Counted from the first letter of the stretch, positions 17,702 through 26,253 are shown. The stretch: DNA of 64,000 nucleotides from Ancylobacter crimeensis (GCF_023016805.1 NZ_JALKCH010000004.1:124001-188000); one strand, 5' to 3'. The notes: generated by a model not told the origin, from the sequence alone. Numbers and translations: made by a program.

Positions 17702-19138
17702 ATGCGGGTCGTTGCGATCGACCAGGGAACGACCTCGACCCGCGCACTGGTGCTCGATACCGCGACGGGTGCTGCCGACATCGCTCACATCGTCCGCCAC
17801 GCGACCTTTCATCCGCAGGCGGGATGGGTGGAGCAGGATGCGGCGGAACTCCTCGCCAATGTCCGCGCCTGCCTTGCCGCGGCGGGCACGGCGGACGCGG
17901 TGGCGCTCGCCAATCAGGGCGAGAGCTGTCTCGCCTGGGACGCGGTGAGCGGGGAACCGCTGTCGCCCGTCATCGTCTGGCAGGACAACCGGACGGCGGC
18001 AAGGCTGGGCGGTCTTGCGGACGCCCCGCCCGAGATCGCCCGGAGCAGCGGGCTGCCGCTCGATGCCTATTTCTCTGCCTCGAAACTGGCGTGGCTGCTC
18101 GACAACGTGCCGGCGGTGGGCGCAGCGGCGCGGGCAGGGCGGCTGCGGCTCGGCACCACGGATGCGTTTTTTCTCGACCGGCTGGCCGGCAGCTTTTCCA
18201 CCGACCCGACCACCGCCTCGCGCACGTCGCTGATGAACCTCGCGACCTGTGCGTGGGACCCGGAGCTGTGCCGTCTGTTCGGCGTGCCCATGGCGGCGCT
18301 GCCGCAGATCCGGCCGAGTGCGGGTGTGCGGGGCCGGATCGCCGGGGCGCCGGTGCTCGCTGCGCTGGTGGATCAGCAGGCCTCCCTCTATGGGCATGGC
18401 TGCCGCATGCCGGGCGCGGCGAAGATCACCTTTGGCACCGGGGCCTTCGCGCTGGCGGTGACGGGGGGCGACATCATCCGCGCGAAAGGCGAGGGGTTGC
18501 TGCCGACGGTGGCGTGGAGCACCGCATCGCAGACCACCTATGCGCTGGATGGCGGCGTCTACGATGCCGGCTCCGCGGTCGAATGGGCCATCCGCATCGG
18601 CGTGCTCGACGAGGTCAGCCAGCTCGATCGGTTCGACGCGCCGGCCGCCATCGACCGCGGCCTCGTATTCGTGCCCGCTTTGTCGGGCCTTGCCTGTCCG
18701 CATTGGGACCGCACGGCCGCCGCCATGTGGCTCGGCATGAGCGGGGCGACGACGCGGGCCGATCTCCGGCAGGCGCTCGTCGAGGGCATCGCGCTGCGCA
18801 CAGCGGAGGTGGTGGCCGCCATCGACCGGCATGTCCAGCTTGGTGTTCTGCCCGCGCAGGCCATCTCCATCGACGGAGGACTGAGCCGCAGCGGCTATTT
18901 CTGCCGGTTCCTCGCCGATGTGCTGGGGCGGCAGGTGGTGCGCAGCGCCTTTAGCGAGCGCACCGCCTATGGCGCCGCCCTGCTCGCGGCGGCGGCGATG
19001 GGCGCCGAGGTCGTCCCCTTGACGGCGCCTGAGGAGACTCTTGCGCCGACCCATGCGGGTGCGCGCAAACGGGAGGAGAGGCGCGCGCGTTTCGCCGAGG
19101 CGGTGAGGCGCTGCCGGGAGTGGCGGGGCATCGCGTGA
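17702..19138 (+). CDS. FGGY-family carbohydrate kinase, glycerol-kinase-like with altered substrate site
   Basis: A 478-residue actin-fold kinase. The N-terminal phosphate-1 loop is VAIDQGTTSTRAL, and ITFGTGAFAL and IDGGLSRSGYF are the later nucleotide motifs. Compared with E. coli GlpK, the glycerol contacts Glu84, Trp103, Tyr135 and Asp245 appear kept (E74, W93, Y123, D224), but Arg83 is replaced by Gly (G73 in NQGES). This suggests a related polyol or ketose rather than, or besides, glycerol. The gene starts four bases after the oxidoreductase stop and ends the operon. The protein is slightly shorter than GlpK. Confidence 0.88.
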   Translation: MRVVAIDQGTTSTRALVLDTATGAADIAHIVRHATFHPQAGWVEQDAAELLANVRACLAAAGTADAVALANQGESCLAWDAVSGEPLSPVIVWQDNRTAARLGGLADAPPEIARSSGLPLDAYFSASKLAWLLDNVPAVGAAARAGRLRLGTTDAFFLDRLAGSFSTDPTTASRTSLMNLATCAWDPELCRLFGVPMAALPQIRPSAGVRGRIAGAPVLAALVDQQASLYGHGCRMPGAAKITFGTGAFALAVTGGDIIRAKGEGLLPTVAWSTASQTTYALDGGVYDAGSAVEWAIRIGVLDEVSQLDRFDAPAAIDRGLVFVPALSGLACPHWDRTAAAMWLGMSGATTRADLRQALVEGIALRTAEVVAAIDRHVQLGVLPAQAISIDGGLSRSGYFCRFLADVLGRQVVRSAFSERTAYGAALLAAAAMGAEVVPLTAPEETLAPTHAGARKREERRARFAEAVRRCREWRGIA

Positions 19139-19193
19139 AGATGGGGTAACGCAGGGCTTCCGCACGCCAGCGCGGCTCCCCCGGCGCGATGTT

Positions 19194-19904
19194 CTAGTTG
19201 CGAGGCGTCCGGGCCGCGGCGTCCTGCCCGGCCATGTTGTTGGGTCCCCGGCTGCTCCATGAGAGATGTACCCCGGCCTGCTCAACGGCGGGCATGGCGG
19301 CCAGCGCGCCCTTCATCATCATGTTCACCGCGAGGGCGGCGAGCAGCAGGCCCGCGCCCCTGTTCATCACATGGAGCCGGCGGTTGGTGAGCCGCCCGCG
19401 CAGAAGAGCCGCGGTGATGCTCAACAGGATCCACCAACCGAAGGAGCCGAGAAAGACGCCGGCGGCCAGCAGCACCTGCGTGGTCCCATGATCGAGGAAG
19501 GCGGGCGCGGCGGCCGCAAAGAGGATAGGCGTGACGGGATTGAGGAAGCCGAATCCGACGGCACCGCAATAGGCCGAGGCAAGGTTGCGGCGGCTCTCCG
19601 CCGCGCATGGCAGCACCGGGCTGCGCCGCAAGACCCGGACCGAAAACACGAGGAGGACCAGCCCGGAAGCCAGTGACAGCAGCGCCGCATCTGACCAGAG
19701 CGCGACGAAGGCCGTTCCGCAGCCGGCGACCAGCGCGCCATAGGTGAGGTGCACCGTGGCGACACCGAGACCGGTGACGAGGCCGGTCAGCCATCCGGCG
19801 GCGATGGTGCGCTGGATACACAGCATGCTCGCCGGGCCGATCGGCGCGGCGATGGACAGTCCCACGCCGGCACCCGTAAGTATGGCGGTGGCGAAGAGAG
19901 TCAT
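19194..19904 (-). CDS. LysE/RhtB family amino-acid exporter
   Basis: A 236-residue inner-membrane protein with about six predicted helices. The family motif GLSIAAPIGPASMLCIQRTIA is seen at residues 15-35, and FLNPVTPILFAAA further in. The family exports amino acids or related small amines. It converges on the FGGY kinase gene with a 55-base gap. The C-terminal 30 residues are polar and not typical of the family. No LysG-like regulator adjoins it, so the substrate is unknown. Confidence 0.85.
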   Translation of the reverse strand: MTLFATAILTGAGVGLSIAAPIGPASMLCIQRTIAAGWLTGLVTGLGVATVHLTYGALVAGCGTAFVALWSDAALLSLASGLVLLVFSVRVLRRSPVLPCAAESRRNLASAYCGAVGFGFLNPVTPILFAAAAPAFLDHGTTQVLLAAGVFLGSFGWWILLSITAALLRGRLTNRRLHVMNRGAGLLLAALAVNMMMKGALAAMPAVEQAGVHLSWSSRGPNNMAGQDAAARTPRN

Positions 19905-20415
19905 GGGCGTTTTCCGCCCCGAAACGCCCGCCGGAATCCGGCTTGATCCTTCGCCACCGCCTTGTGGCTGCGTCCAACCTTGCCCGCCTCAGCGGAGGCC
20001 GCAGCCACAACCTGAATCGATCCGCATCGCATCGGAAAACGCCCCCGCACGGATAACAGACCGGGCGGCGGGCGCGTTTATTCGCGGGCGCGGCGATTTT
20101 TTTGCGGGCGGGGACGTTGCCGCGAATAAAACGCGGGTTCTTCCGGTCCTGTCTTCAATCAGCAGGTTGTGGAGTCGACGGAATGCCTCGGCCGCAGTGG
20201 AACGCATGGAAAGCCGAATGAGCCGATGGTATGAAAACGACCGGCATTGCCGTTCCTACGATCGCGCTCGTCGGTTTTCAGGCCGATTGGTCACGATGGA
20301 AGCCATTCATGCACCTCGCGCCGCATCTGCCGGAGATTTCGTTGCAGGTGCGGCCGGCCCGGTCTGACGGTAGTGAGGCCGGCCTGTGAGATGGCGTTTC
20401 CGACCGAGGGATTCC
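19905..20415 (+). other. Intergenic region upstream of the ECF sigma factor
   Basis: About 510 bases with no supported gene. It contains a long imperfect hairpin at 20073-20135 and, further in, TGAAAACGA at 20232-20240 facing CGGTTTTCA at 20272-20280. I do not see a clear GAAC-type ECF promoter, so autoregulation of the sigma factor cannot be claimed. Confidence 0.4.
20073..20135. repeat. Long inverted repeat (hairpin) upstream of the ECF sigma gene
   Basis: CGCGTTTATTCGCGG at 20073-20087 pairs with CCGCGAATAAAACGCG at 20120-20135; the right arm has one extra A, giving a one-base bulge. The loop includes a run of seven T at about 20097-20103. It could be a structured leader, a terminator for a transcript from the left, or a binding site. 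Confidence 0.6.
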
Positions 20416-20958
20416 GTGCCGCCCCAGCAGGAGCAGCCGAGTTTCGAGCAGGTCGTGCTGCCCAATCTCGACGCCGCCTACAATCTCGCGCGATGGCTGG
20501 TCCGCGATGCGCAGCTGGCGGAGGACGTGGTGCAAGACTCCGTGGTGCGGGGACTGACCTATTTCGCTTCCTTTCGCGGCGGCGATCCGCGGGCGTGGCT
20601 CATGCGCATCGTGCGCAACACCGCCTATACGGCACTCGCCGCCCGCCAGCAGGCATTGCGGCACACGGATGCCCGCGAGATGACGGCGGACGAGCAGGTG
20701 CTGAACGTTCCGGACCCCGGCGCGAATCCGGAAGCCGCGCTCTCCGGGGCCGAGGACGCCGAGCGCCTGACCGATGCGCTCCGCGCCTTGCCGCCGGAAC
20801 TGCGCGAGTGTCTCGTGCTCAAGGAACTTGAAGAGCTGTCCTATAAACAGATCGCGCAGATCACCGGCGTGCCGATCGGCACGGTCATGTCCCGGCTGTG
20901 GCGCGCCCGCAAGATGCTGATGGGCGCGGCAGGGGAGGGAGGCGAGCATGATTCCTGA
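20416..20958 (+). CDS. ECF-family RNA polymerase sigma factor
   Basis: A 180-residue sigma-70 family factor with only regions 2 and 4. Region 2 is seen in AAYNLARWLVRDAQLAEDVVQDSVVRGL and PRAWLMRIVRN; region 4 in LRALPPELRECLVLKELEELSYKQIAQITGVPIGTVMSRLWRAR. The start is taken as GTG 20416, with GAGGG five bases upstream; a GTG at 20386 would add ten residues. It overlaps the anti-sigma gene by 11 bases, so the two should be made together. Which genes it controls is not visible here. Confidence 0.9.
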   Translation: MPPQQEQPSFEQVVLPNLDAAYNLARWLVRDAQLAEDVVQDSVVRGLTYFASFRGGDPRAWLMRIVRNTAYTALAARQQALRHTDAREMTADEQVLNVPDPGANPEAALSGAEDAERLTDALRALPPELRECLVLKELEELSYKQIAQITGVPIGTVMSRLWRARKMLMGAAGEGGEHDS

Positions 20959-21694
20959 CAACTGCGCCTCCATGCACCTGCTGATCCAGGCCGATGTCGA
21001 TGGCGAGCTGGAACCGGCCGAGGCGGCGCGCGTGGCCGCTCATCTGGAGATCTGTCCCTCCTGCGCCCGGCTGCAGCAGCGCCTGCTCAGCCTGTCGTCC
21101 CGCATGCATGGACTGCCGCGCCACCGTGCGCCCGAGCTGCTGCGTGAGGCGGTGCGCACGCGGCTGGCGAAGGAGGCCGCGGGCAAGGGCGGCGGCGGCC
21201 GCTGGCGGCGCGCCGCACTCGGTGCGGCCGGCGTTGCGCTTGCCGCTTCTCTTGCCGCTTCCCTCATGCTGTTCGCCCTGCTGCCGCGTGGCGATGCTAT
21301 GCCGGACTGGATCGTCGCTGCGCATATCCGGGCGCTCCAGCCCGATCACCTGATGGACGTGGCGTCGAGCGAGCAGCACACCGTCAAACCCTGGTTCGCC
21401 GGCCGGCTTCCTTTTTCGCCACCGGTGAAGGACCTCACGCAGGCCGGCTTCCCGCTGATCGGCGGACGGCTGGACTATCTGCCCGGGCACACCGCCGGGA
21501 CGCTGGTTTACAAGCGGCGGGAGCACATCATCGACCTCTTCATCTGGCCTGCCGGCGACGAGGCGTTCGTAAGCGGCTCGGGCGCGCGTGACGGTTATAA
21601 TTTCGTGCGCTGGAAGGCGGGAGGCATGGTGTTCTGGGCCGTGTCCGACCTGAATGCGGGGGAGCTGGAGGAATTCGCGGCGCTGTGGAGATGA
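20948..21694 (+). CDS. Anti-sigma factor with zinc-binding HxxxCxxC motif
   Basis: A 248-residue membrane-bound anti-sigma factor. The N-terminal zinc-binding anti-sigma domain has HLEICPSC (HxxxCxxC). A single membrane helix follows (AALGAAGVALAASLAASLMLFALL, about residues 90-113), then a periplasmic domain of about 130 residues. This matches ECF partners that hold the sigma factor until an envelope signal arrives. The periplasmic part has repeated aromatic and charged segments (TLVYKRREHIIDLF, VRWKAGGMVFWAVSD) as in the ChrR/YlaD-like membrane regulators. The signal is unknown. Confidence 0.85.
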   Translation: MIPDNCASMHLLIQADVDGELEPAEAARVAAHLEICPSCARLQQRLLSLSSRMHGLPRHRAPELLREAVRTRLAKEAAGKGGGGRWRRAALGAAGVALAASLAASLMLFALLPRGDAMPDWIVAAHIRALQPDHLMDVASSEQHTVKPWFAGRLPFSPPVKDLTQAGFPLIGGRLDYLPGHTAGTLVYKRREHIIDLFIWPAGDEAFVSGSGARDGYNFVRWKAGGMVFWAVSDLNAGELEEFAALWR

Positions 21695-21867
21695 ACGGAC
21701 CGGAAGGGACGGCGATTGCCTGCCGACCGATTTCCTGCCGGCGCTGACGGAATTTTCGGCAGGGCGGGGGCGCAAGGCGCGCGCGCTATCCTATGTTTAG
21801 TTGCGCGGACAGGTGCGGCGGCTACCGTCGCGCCAAGGCCCGTACCGCAGATGTCGAGGAGATGCCG

Positions 21868-22083
21868 ATGCCGACCGATCCCGCCCCGCAGCCGCCGTCC
21901 ATGGCAAGCGCTGCCGAACTCGACCGCCGCATCGCCGATGTGCGGGAGAACATGCGCGTGCTGACCGAGCAGGCCGCAGCCTATTCCGGTGCCGGCGACG
22001 AGAATTTCACGGCCGACCGCCTGGCCGAACAGCAGGAACTGCTCGACAGGCTCACCGCCGAGCGGGAACAGCTGGAAGGCTGA
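21868..22083 (+). CDS. Small coiled-coil protein of unknown function
   Basis: A 71-residue hydrophilic protein, largely helical: SAAELDRRIADVRENMRVL and ADRLAEQQELLDRLTAEREQ have heptad-like spacing. Residues 1-14 are Pro-rich. Two ATGs (21862, 21868) are in frame; the GAGGAG at 21856-21861 fits the second better. Its stop codon lies inside the first units of a heptanucleotide tandem repeat. I do not recognise a family with certainty. Confidence 0.6.
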   Translation: MPTDPAPQPPSMASAAELDRRIADVRENMRVLTEQAAAYSGAGDENFTADRLAEQQELLDRLTAEREQLEG

Positions 22084-22123
22084 AGGCTGAAGGCTGAAGG
22101 CTGAAGGCTGAAGGCTGAAGGCT
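22075..22123. repeat. Seven tandem copies of the heptanucleotide GAAGGCT
   Basis: Seven perfect copies of a 7-base unit, beginning in the last codons of the small coiled-coil gene and running past its TGA. Because the unit contains TGA and its length is not a multiple of three, stops appear in all three forward frames. Copy changes would not alter that protein. On the opposite strand the repeat is open, but no gene is supported there. Confidence 0.9.
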
Positions 22124-22203
22124 GAGCATCAGCTCCGGCAGACTGGCGGCGCCTGGTCTGGTCGATATCCTGTTGCGGCGGTGGCCGGTTCTTCAACGCT
22201 GGA

Positions 22204-22228
22204 GGCCGGCGACGTTCCGCCGCCGGCC
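22204..22228. terminator. Hairpin between convergent genes
   Basis: GGCCGGCG (22204-22211) pairs perfectly with CGCCGGCC (22221-22228) around a nine-base loop. It lies between the ends of the coiled-coil gene and the EF-hand gene, so it could act in both directions. No U-tract is present. Confidence 0.45.
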
Positions 22229-22252
22229 ATCCGGATCCGTATGAGACAGGGC

Positions 22253-22666
22253 CTATTTCACCAGCACCAGAATGAGCTGCTGGCCGGCCTTGGAGTCGAG
22301 CTCCTTCACGGTCAGCTTGCCATCCTTGTTCTTGTCCGCGGCATTGAAGCGGGCGCGGACGATGCCGAGCCACTCGTCCATTTCCAGCGTCTGGTCGCCG
22401 TCCTTATTGACCTTGGCCCAGTCCTTCTTGGTCAGGCGGCCTTCGGTTTCGTCCGGCTCAAGCGTTGTGTCGCCGTCGGGGTTGATGGCCGAGAACAGCT
22501 TGGTACCGAGGTCGATAGCCTCCTGCACGGTGAGCGTGTCGGTCGGCTTCTTGCCCGCGGCAGCGAGCACGTCGGCCGCGCTCGCGGCGAGCGCGGGCGC
22601 AGCAAGGCCGGTCGCGACGAGGCCGGCAAGGCCGATCGCGGCGGAAAGACGAAGAAGGCGAGACAT
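22253..22666 (-). CDS. Periplasmic EF-hand calcium-binding protein
   Basis: A 137-residue secreted protein. A Sec signal peptide (MSRLLRLSAAIGLAGLVATG, cleavage near ALA-AS) precedes three EF-hand-like loops: NPDGDTTLEPDE, NKDGDQTLEMDE and DKNKDGKLTVKE. It probably binds calcium in the periplasm; a sensor or buffer role is a guess. ATG 22666 is chosen because the signal peptide begins there; a longer frame exists. The neighbouring genes give no functional hint. Confidence 0.85.
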   Translation of the reverse strand: MSRLLRLSAAIGLAGLVATGLAAPALAASAADVLAAAGKKPTDTLTVQEAIDLGTKLFSAINPDGDTTLEPDETEGRLTKKDWAKVNKDGDQTLEMDEWLGIVRARFNAADKNKDGKLTVKELDSKAGQQLILVLVK

Positions 22667-22850
22667 GGGAGGCGCTCCATTTATAAGAATTATATAAGAG
22701 CATATCGCGACCCGCCGTGACGCCGGCAAGACGGCACGGGAGCATAGCGCGAAAACGTCGCACCTCCTTCACGGTTCCGCCGCTTCAGTGCAAAAGCTCC
22801 GGAAGGTTCGACGGGATGCTCCCCTTTCGGCGTATTCTTTCCGGCAGGGC

Positions 22851-23759
22851 TCAGGCCGGTGTGTGCGGCCGCCCGATGGGTGCCTGATATTGCGGAATGA
22901 GCTCGATACGCGGCGCGTAGGATCCGGTCGCTACCAGCATGCGCAGATGGGCGGCGATGTCCTCCATCGGCGCCAGCCAGACATCGCCCCGTGCGACGAT
23001 CTCCTCGAGGAAGCGCGCCGCCTCGTGCCAGCGGGCGAGCCGGCCGGTGGCGAAGGGGTGGCACACCGCGACCCATAGCGCGCCGTGCTGGTAGGCCGCC
23101 TCGAATTCCTCCCGATAGATGCGCCAGCCATCGGAAGGCGCGCGGATCGGCATCAGGTAGCCGAGGTCGCCAGACTGGACGAATTGCGGCCAGTCGTCGA
23201 GGCCCCAATGGCTCGGCAGTTCCACCAGCCGCCGGCCGTCGCGCCGGCTCTCGATGAGATAGGGCAGGTCGTCGCCCATCAGCGAGGCATCATAGGCGAA
23301 GCCGCGATCCAGCAGCAGGTCCAGCGAATGGGAGGAAAAACGATACGTCGGCGCGCGCCAGCCGCGTGGCGCCCGGCCGGTCATGCGCAGGTGCACCTCG
23401 GTCGAGACATCGAGCCAGTGGGCCTGTTCCTCCAGGCCGGCGAGCTGGGGATTTTCGTGGATGTAGCCGTGATGGCCGATCTCGTGGCCGCCCGCGAGAA
23501 TGGTTTCCACCGCGCGGGGATACTGCTCCATGCACCAGGCGGGCAGATAGAAGGTCTGCCGGATGCCGAGCCGACGATAGGTCTCCACGATGCGCGGCAC
23601 CGCCACCTCCGGCCCGTAGCGCAGCATCGACACCTGCGCGACCCGGTTGTGCCCGTCATCGGGGAAGGCGAGATGGATGAGGCTGTCGGCATCCATGTCG
23701 AAGGTCAGGCAGGCGGCGCATTTCGCTCCGTTCGGCCAGGGGATGGGATTGGCGATCAT
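22851..23759 (-). CDS. Polysaccharide-deacetylase-fold hydrolase, PuuE-like
   Basis: A 302-residue NodB-fold hydrolase. Metal-binding and catalytic blocks are LTFDMDADS, HEIGHHGYIHEN, RAPTYRFSSH and a C-terminal VCHPF. The arrangement resembles PuuE-type allantoinases and cyclic-imide or peptidoglycan deacetylases lacking a signal peptide, so action on a cytosolic amide is likelier than on cell-wall sugar. It follows an agmatinase-family gene on the same strand, about 170 bases away, which favours nitrogen-compound catabolism. ATG 23759 was chosen; the open frame upstream is Arg-rich. Confidence 0.8.
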   Translation of the reverse strand: MIANPIPWPNGAKCAACLTFDMDADSLIHLAFPDDGHNRVAQVSMLRYGPEVAVPRIVETYRRLGIRQTFYLPAWCMEQYPRAVETILAGGHEIGHHGYIHENPQLAGLEEQAHWLDVSTEVHLRMTGRAPRGWRAPTYRFSSHSLDLLLDRGFAYDASLMGDDLPYLIESRRDGRRLVELPSHWGLDDWPQFVQSGDLGYLMPIRAPSDGWRIYREEFEAAYQHGALWVAVCHPFATGRLARWHEAARFLEEIVARGDVWLAPMEDIAAHLRMLVATGSYAPRIELIPQYQAPIGRPHTPA

Positions 23760-23933
23760 GGTCGGGCTCCGGAAGCTGTCCGCCGGGTGAGGCAAGGCGC
23801 GTGCAAGGATGGCAGGCGGGCGTTCACGTACTGCCCGCCCGCGGCGGCGTTTGCGGCTGCCGCCCCGCCGAAACATCCCTTTCGCGAACCGGGATGGCCG
23901 GAGACTGGCCCGGCCATGGCGGAATCAACCGTC

Positions 23934-24911
23934 TCACACCCCCCGGGCATGCATGATGCGGCCGATGAGGTTCATCAGGATTTGCGCGGCGAGGATGGCG
24001 GTAGTGCCGGTGTGATCGTAGTCGGGCGCCACTTCCACGAGATCGACGCCCACGATGGTGCCGCGCTTCGCCAGTCCGGCCAGCATCTCCAGCACCTCGT
24101 AATAGACGAAGCCACCATGGCTGGGCGTGCCGGTGCCGGGCGCGATGGAGGGATCGAAGCCGTCGATGTCGATGGTCACGTAGTAGCGCGCGCCGGCGGG
24201 AATCCGCTCCAGCACCGCCTCGACCCCCAGCTTGCGGATCTGCCGCACCGAGAGGATGTCGGAGCCCATGGAGCGGGCGGCCTCGTAGCCCTCCTTCGCG
24301 GTGGAGGACACGTTGCGGATGCCGAGCTGGGACAGGCCGCTGACATAGGGCTTCTCGGCGGCGCGGCGCATGGGGTTGCCGTGACCGTAGCGCACGCCGT
24401 GGCGCTCGTCGACGAAATCGAGATGGGCGTCGAACTGCACGAGGTGGATGGGCCCGTTCTTCGCGCAGTCCTCGTCGAAGGCGTTGATGCAGGGAATGTT
24501 GATCGAGTGATCGCCACCCAGCACCACCGGCAGCGCGCCCGCCTTCAGGATGGCGCGCACCCCGGCCTCGATGCCGGCATGGCTCTGCATGGTGTCGGTG
24601 TGCACGATGTCGGCATCGCCGATATCCACCACCCTCACGCTCTCCGCCGGCAGATAGGTCACGTCGTCCTCATGGTCATAGGCGCCGCCATGGCCGAAGG
24701 AGAACAGGGTGGAGGCCTCGCGGATGGAGCGTGGGCCGAGCCGGGCGCCGGCGCGCCACTGGGTGCCGAAATCGAAGGGCGCGCCCATGACCGCGACATC
24801 GGCGTCGATGGCATTCCAGTCGGCGACATAAGGATATTTGCCGAAGGTACAGATGCCGACGAAGGGCAGGTTGAGGCGTCCGGTGTCGTAGCTGTTCGGC
24901 GTGTTGGCCAT
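23934..24911 (-). CDS. Agmatinase-family ureohydrolase
   Basis: A 325-residue arginase/agmatinase-fold enzyme. The dinuclear manganese site is intact: VVLGGDHSIN, FDAHLDF and DIDGFDPSIAPGTG. It should release urea from a guanidino compound such as agmatine or guanidinobutyrate; sequence alone does not fix the substrate. The N-terminal FGKYPYVADW insert is typical of bacterial SpeB-like proteins of this clade. It is divergent from an aldo/keto reductase over 182 bases and upstream of the PuuE-like gene. No arginine decarboxylase is in view. Confidence 0.88.
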   Translation of the reverse strand: MANTPNSYDTGRLNLPFVGICTFGKYPYVADWNAIDADVAVMGAPFDFGTQWRAGARLGPRSIREASTLFSFGHGGAYDHEDDVTYLPAESVRVVDIGDADIVHTDTMQSHAGIEAGVRAILKAGALPVVLGGDHSINIPCINAFDEDCAKNGPIHLVQFDAHLDFVDERHGVRYGHGNPMRRAAEKPYVSGLSQLGIRNVSSTAKEGYEAARSMGSDILSVRQIRKLGVEAVLERIPAGARYYVTIDIDGFDPSIAPGTGTPSHGGFVYYEVLEMLAGLAKRGTIVGVDLVEVAPDYDHTGTTAILAAQILMNLIGRIMHARGV

Positions 24912-25093
24912 GATGGAATCCTACGCGGCGGGTGAACCGCCCGCAAACTGGCGCGGAACGGCGCGCGGTAAAAGAGCCAGATGCCGGGGGATGCATCGGC
25001 GGATGGCGAGGTTTGGGGTTGCCATCCTCCCATCCCCTCCGCGGGCCGCGCCCTATATGCTCATTACCGTCTCCGGATGCGAGGAAGTCCACC

Positions 25094-26122
25094 ATGCGCT
25101 ATCGCCCGCTCGGCCCCAGCGGCCTGTTCGTTTCCGAACTCTGCCTCGGCACCATGACCTTTGGCGGCGACGAGGGGATCTGGGGGCAGATCGGGCGGCT
25201 CGACCAGCAGGAGGCGGATGAGCTGGTGAAGGCGGCGCTCGACGCCGGCATCAACTTCATCGACACCGCCAATGTCTATGCCGAGGGCCGCAGCGAGAGC
25301 ATTCTCGGCCAGTCGCTTCGCAATCTCGGGGTAGCGCGCGACGATGTGGTGGTGGCCACCAAGGTGTTCGGCGCCGTCGGCACCGGCCCGAACCAGCGGG
25401 GCGCCTCGCGCCGGCACATCCTCTCGGCCTGTCAGACGAGCCTGTCCCGGCTCGGGCTCGACCATATCGACCTCTACCAGATCCACGGCTTCGATCCGAA
25501 GACGCCCATCGCCGAGACGCTGGAGGCGCTCGACACGCTCGTGCGCCATGGCCATGTCCGCTATATCGGCCTGTCGAACTGGGCGGCATGGCAGGTGGTG
25601 AAGGCGGTCGGCATTGCGGAGGCGCGCAAGCTGGCGCCGCTCCTCTCGCTGCAGGCCTATTACACCCTGATCGGCCGCGACCTCGAACGCGAGATCGTTC
25701 CGATGCTGAAGGCGGAGGGGCTCGGCCTCATGGTGTGGAGCCCGCTGGCGGGCGGTTACCTCTCCGGCAAATACCAGCGCGACGCCGCCGGCGGCCTGAC
25801 CGGCGCGGATGGCCGGCGCGCGACCTTCGATTTTCCGCCGGTGAATGTGGAGCGGGGTGAGGCGGCGCTCGCCGTAATGCGTCGGCTCGCCGAGACCCGC
25901 AAGGTGACGGTGGCACAGATCGCGCTGGCATGGCTGCTGCATCAGGAGGTCGTCACCACCGTCATCATCGGGGCGAAGCGGGCGGACCAGCTCGCCGACA
26001 ACATCGCCGCGACGCAGGTGAGCCTCGACGCCGACGAATTATTGGCGCTCGACGCCGCCACCCGGCTGCCGGCGGAATATCCGGGGTGGATGCTGGAGCG
26101 GCAGGGGACGATCCGGGCCTGA
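25094..26122 (+). CDS. Aldo/keto reductase
   Basis: A 342-residue TIM-barrel NADPH-dependent oxidoreductase. The catalytic tetrad is visible: Asp and Tyr in FIDTANVYAEG, Lys in VVATKVFG and His in LYQIHGFD. The C-terminal NADP-binding VIIGAKRADQLADNI is also present. It is close to the AKR11/YajO group reducing aldehydes and ketones. GAGGAAG precedes ATG 25094. It stands alone, divergent from the ureohydrolase. The physiological substrate is unknown. Confidence 0.88.
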   Translation: MRYRPLGPSGLFVSELCLGTMTFGGDEGIWGQIGRLDQQEADELVKAALDAGINFIDTANVYAEGRSESILGQSLRNLGVARDDVVVATKVFGAVGTGPNQRGASRRHILSACQTSLSRLGLDHIDLYQIHGFDPKTPIAETLEALDTLVRHGHVRYIGLSNWAAWQVVKAVGIAEARKLAPLLSLQAYYTLIGRDLEREIVPMLKAEGLGLMVWSPLAGGYLSGKYQRDAAGGLTGADGRRATFDFPPVNVERGEAALAVMRRLAETRKVTVAQIALAWLLHQEVVTTVIIGAKRADQLADNIAATQVSLDADELLALDAATRLPAEYPGWMLERQGTIRA

Positions 26123-26253
26123 AGGCGGAAACCGGATGGCGGTCGACGCCGTCGGCACGATGATGGCATGCGTGGATCTGCGCGGCAGCGTGCTCTGACC
26201 CGCCGCAATTCCTGTGCAGGTCGCACAGAAAATTCCGCGCTCGGAGAACGAAA

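Noticed and set aside
16396-17781. Long minus-strand open frame opposite the FAD oxidoreductase
   Set aside because: Antisense shadow with no start signal or motifs; the sense gene is coupled to its neighbours.
22075-22123. CRISPR-like array
   Set aside because: Units are 7 bases and directly adjacent with no spacers.
22075-22373. Reverse-strand frame encoding repeated FSLQPSA from the heptanucleotide repeat
   Set aside because: No ribosome-binding site or conserved part; the frame is open only because the repeat lacks stops in that orientation.
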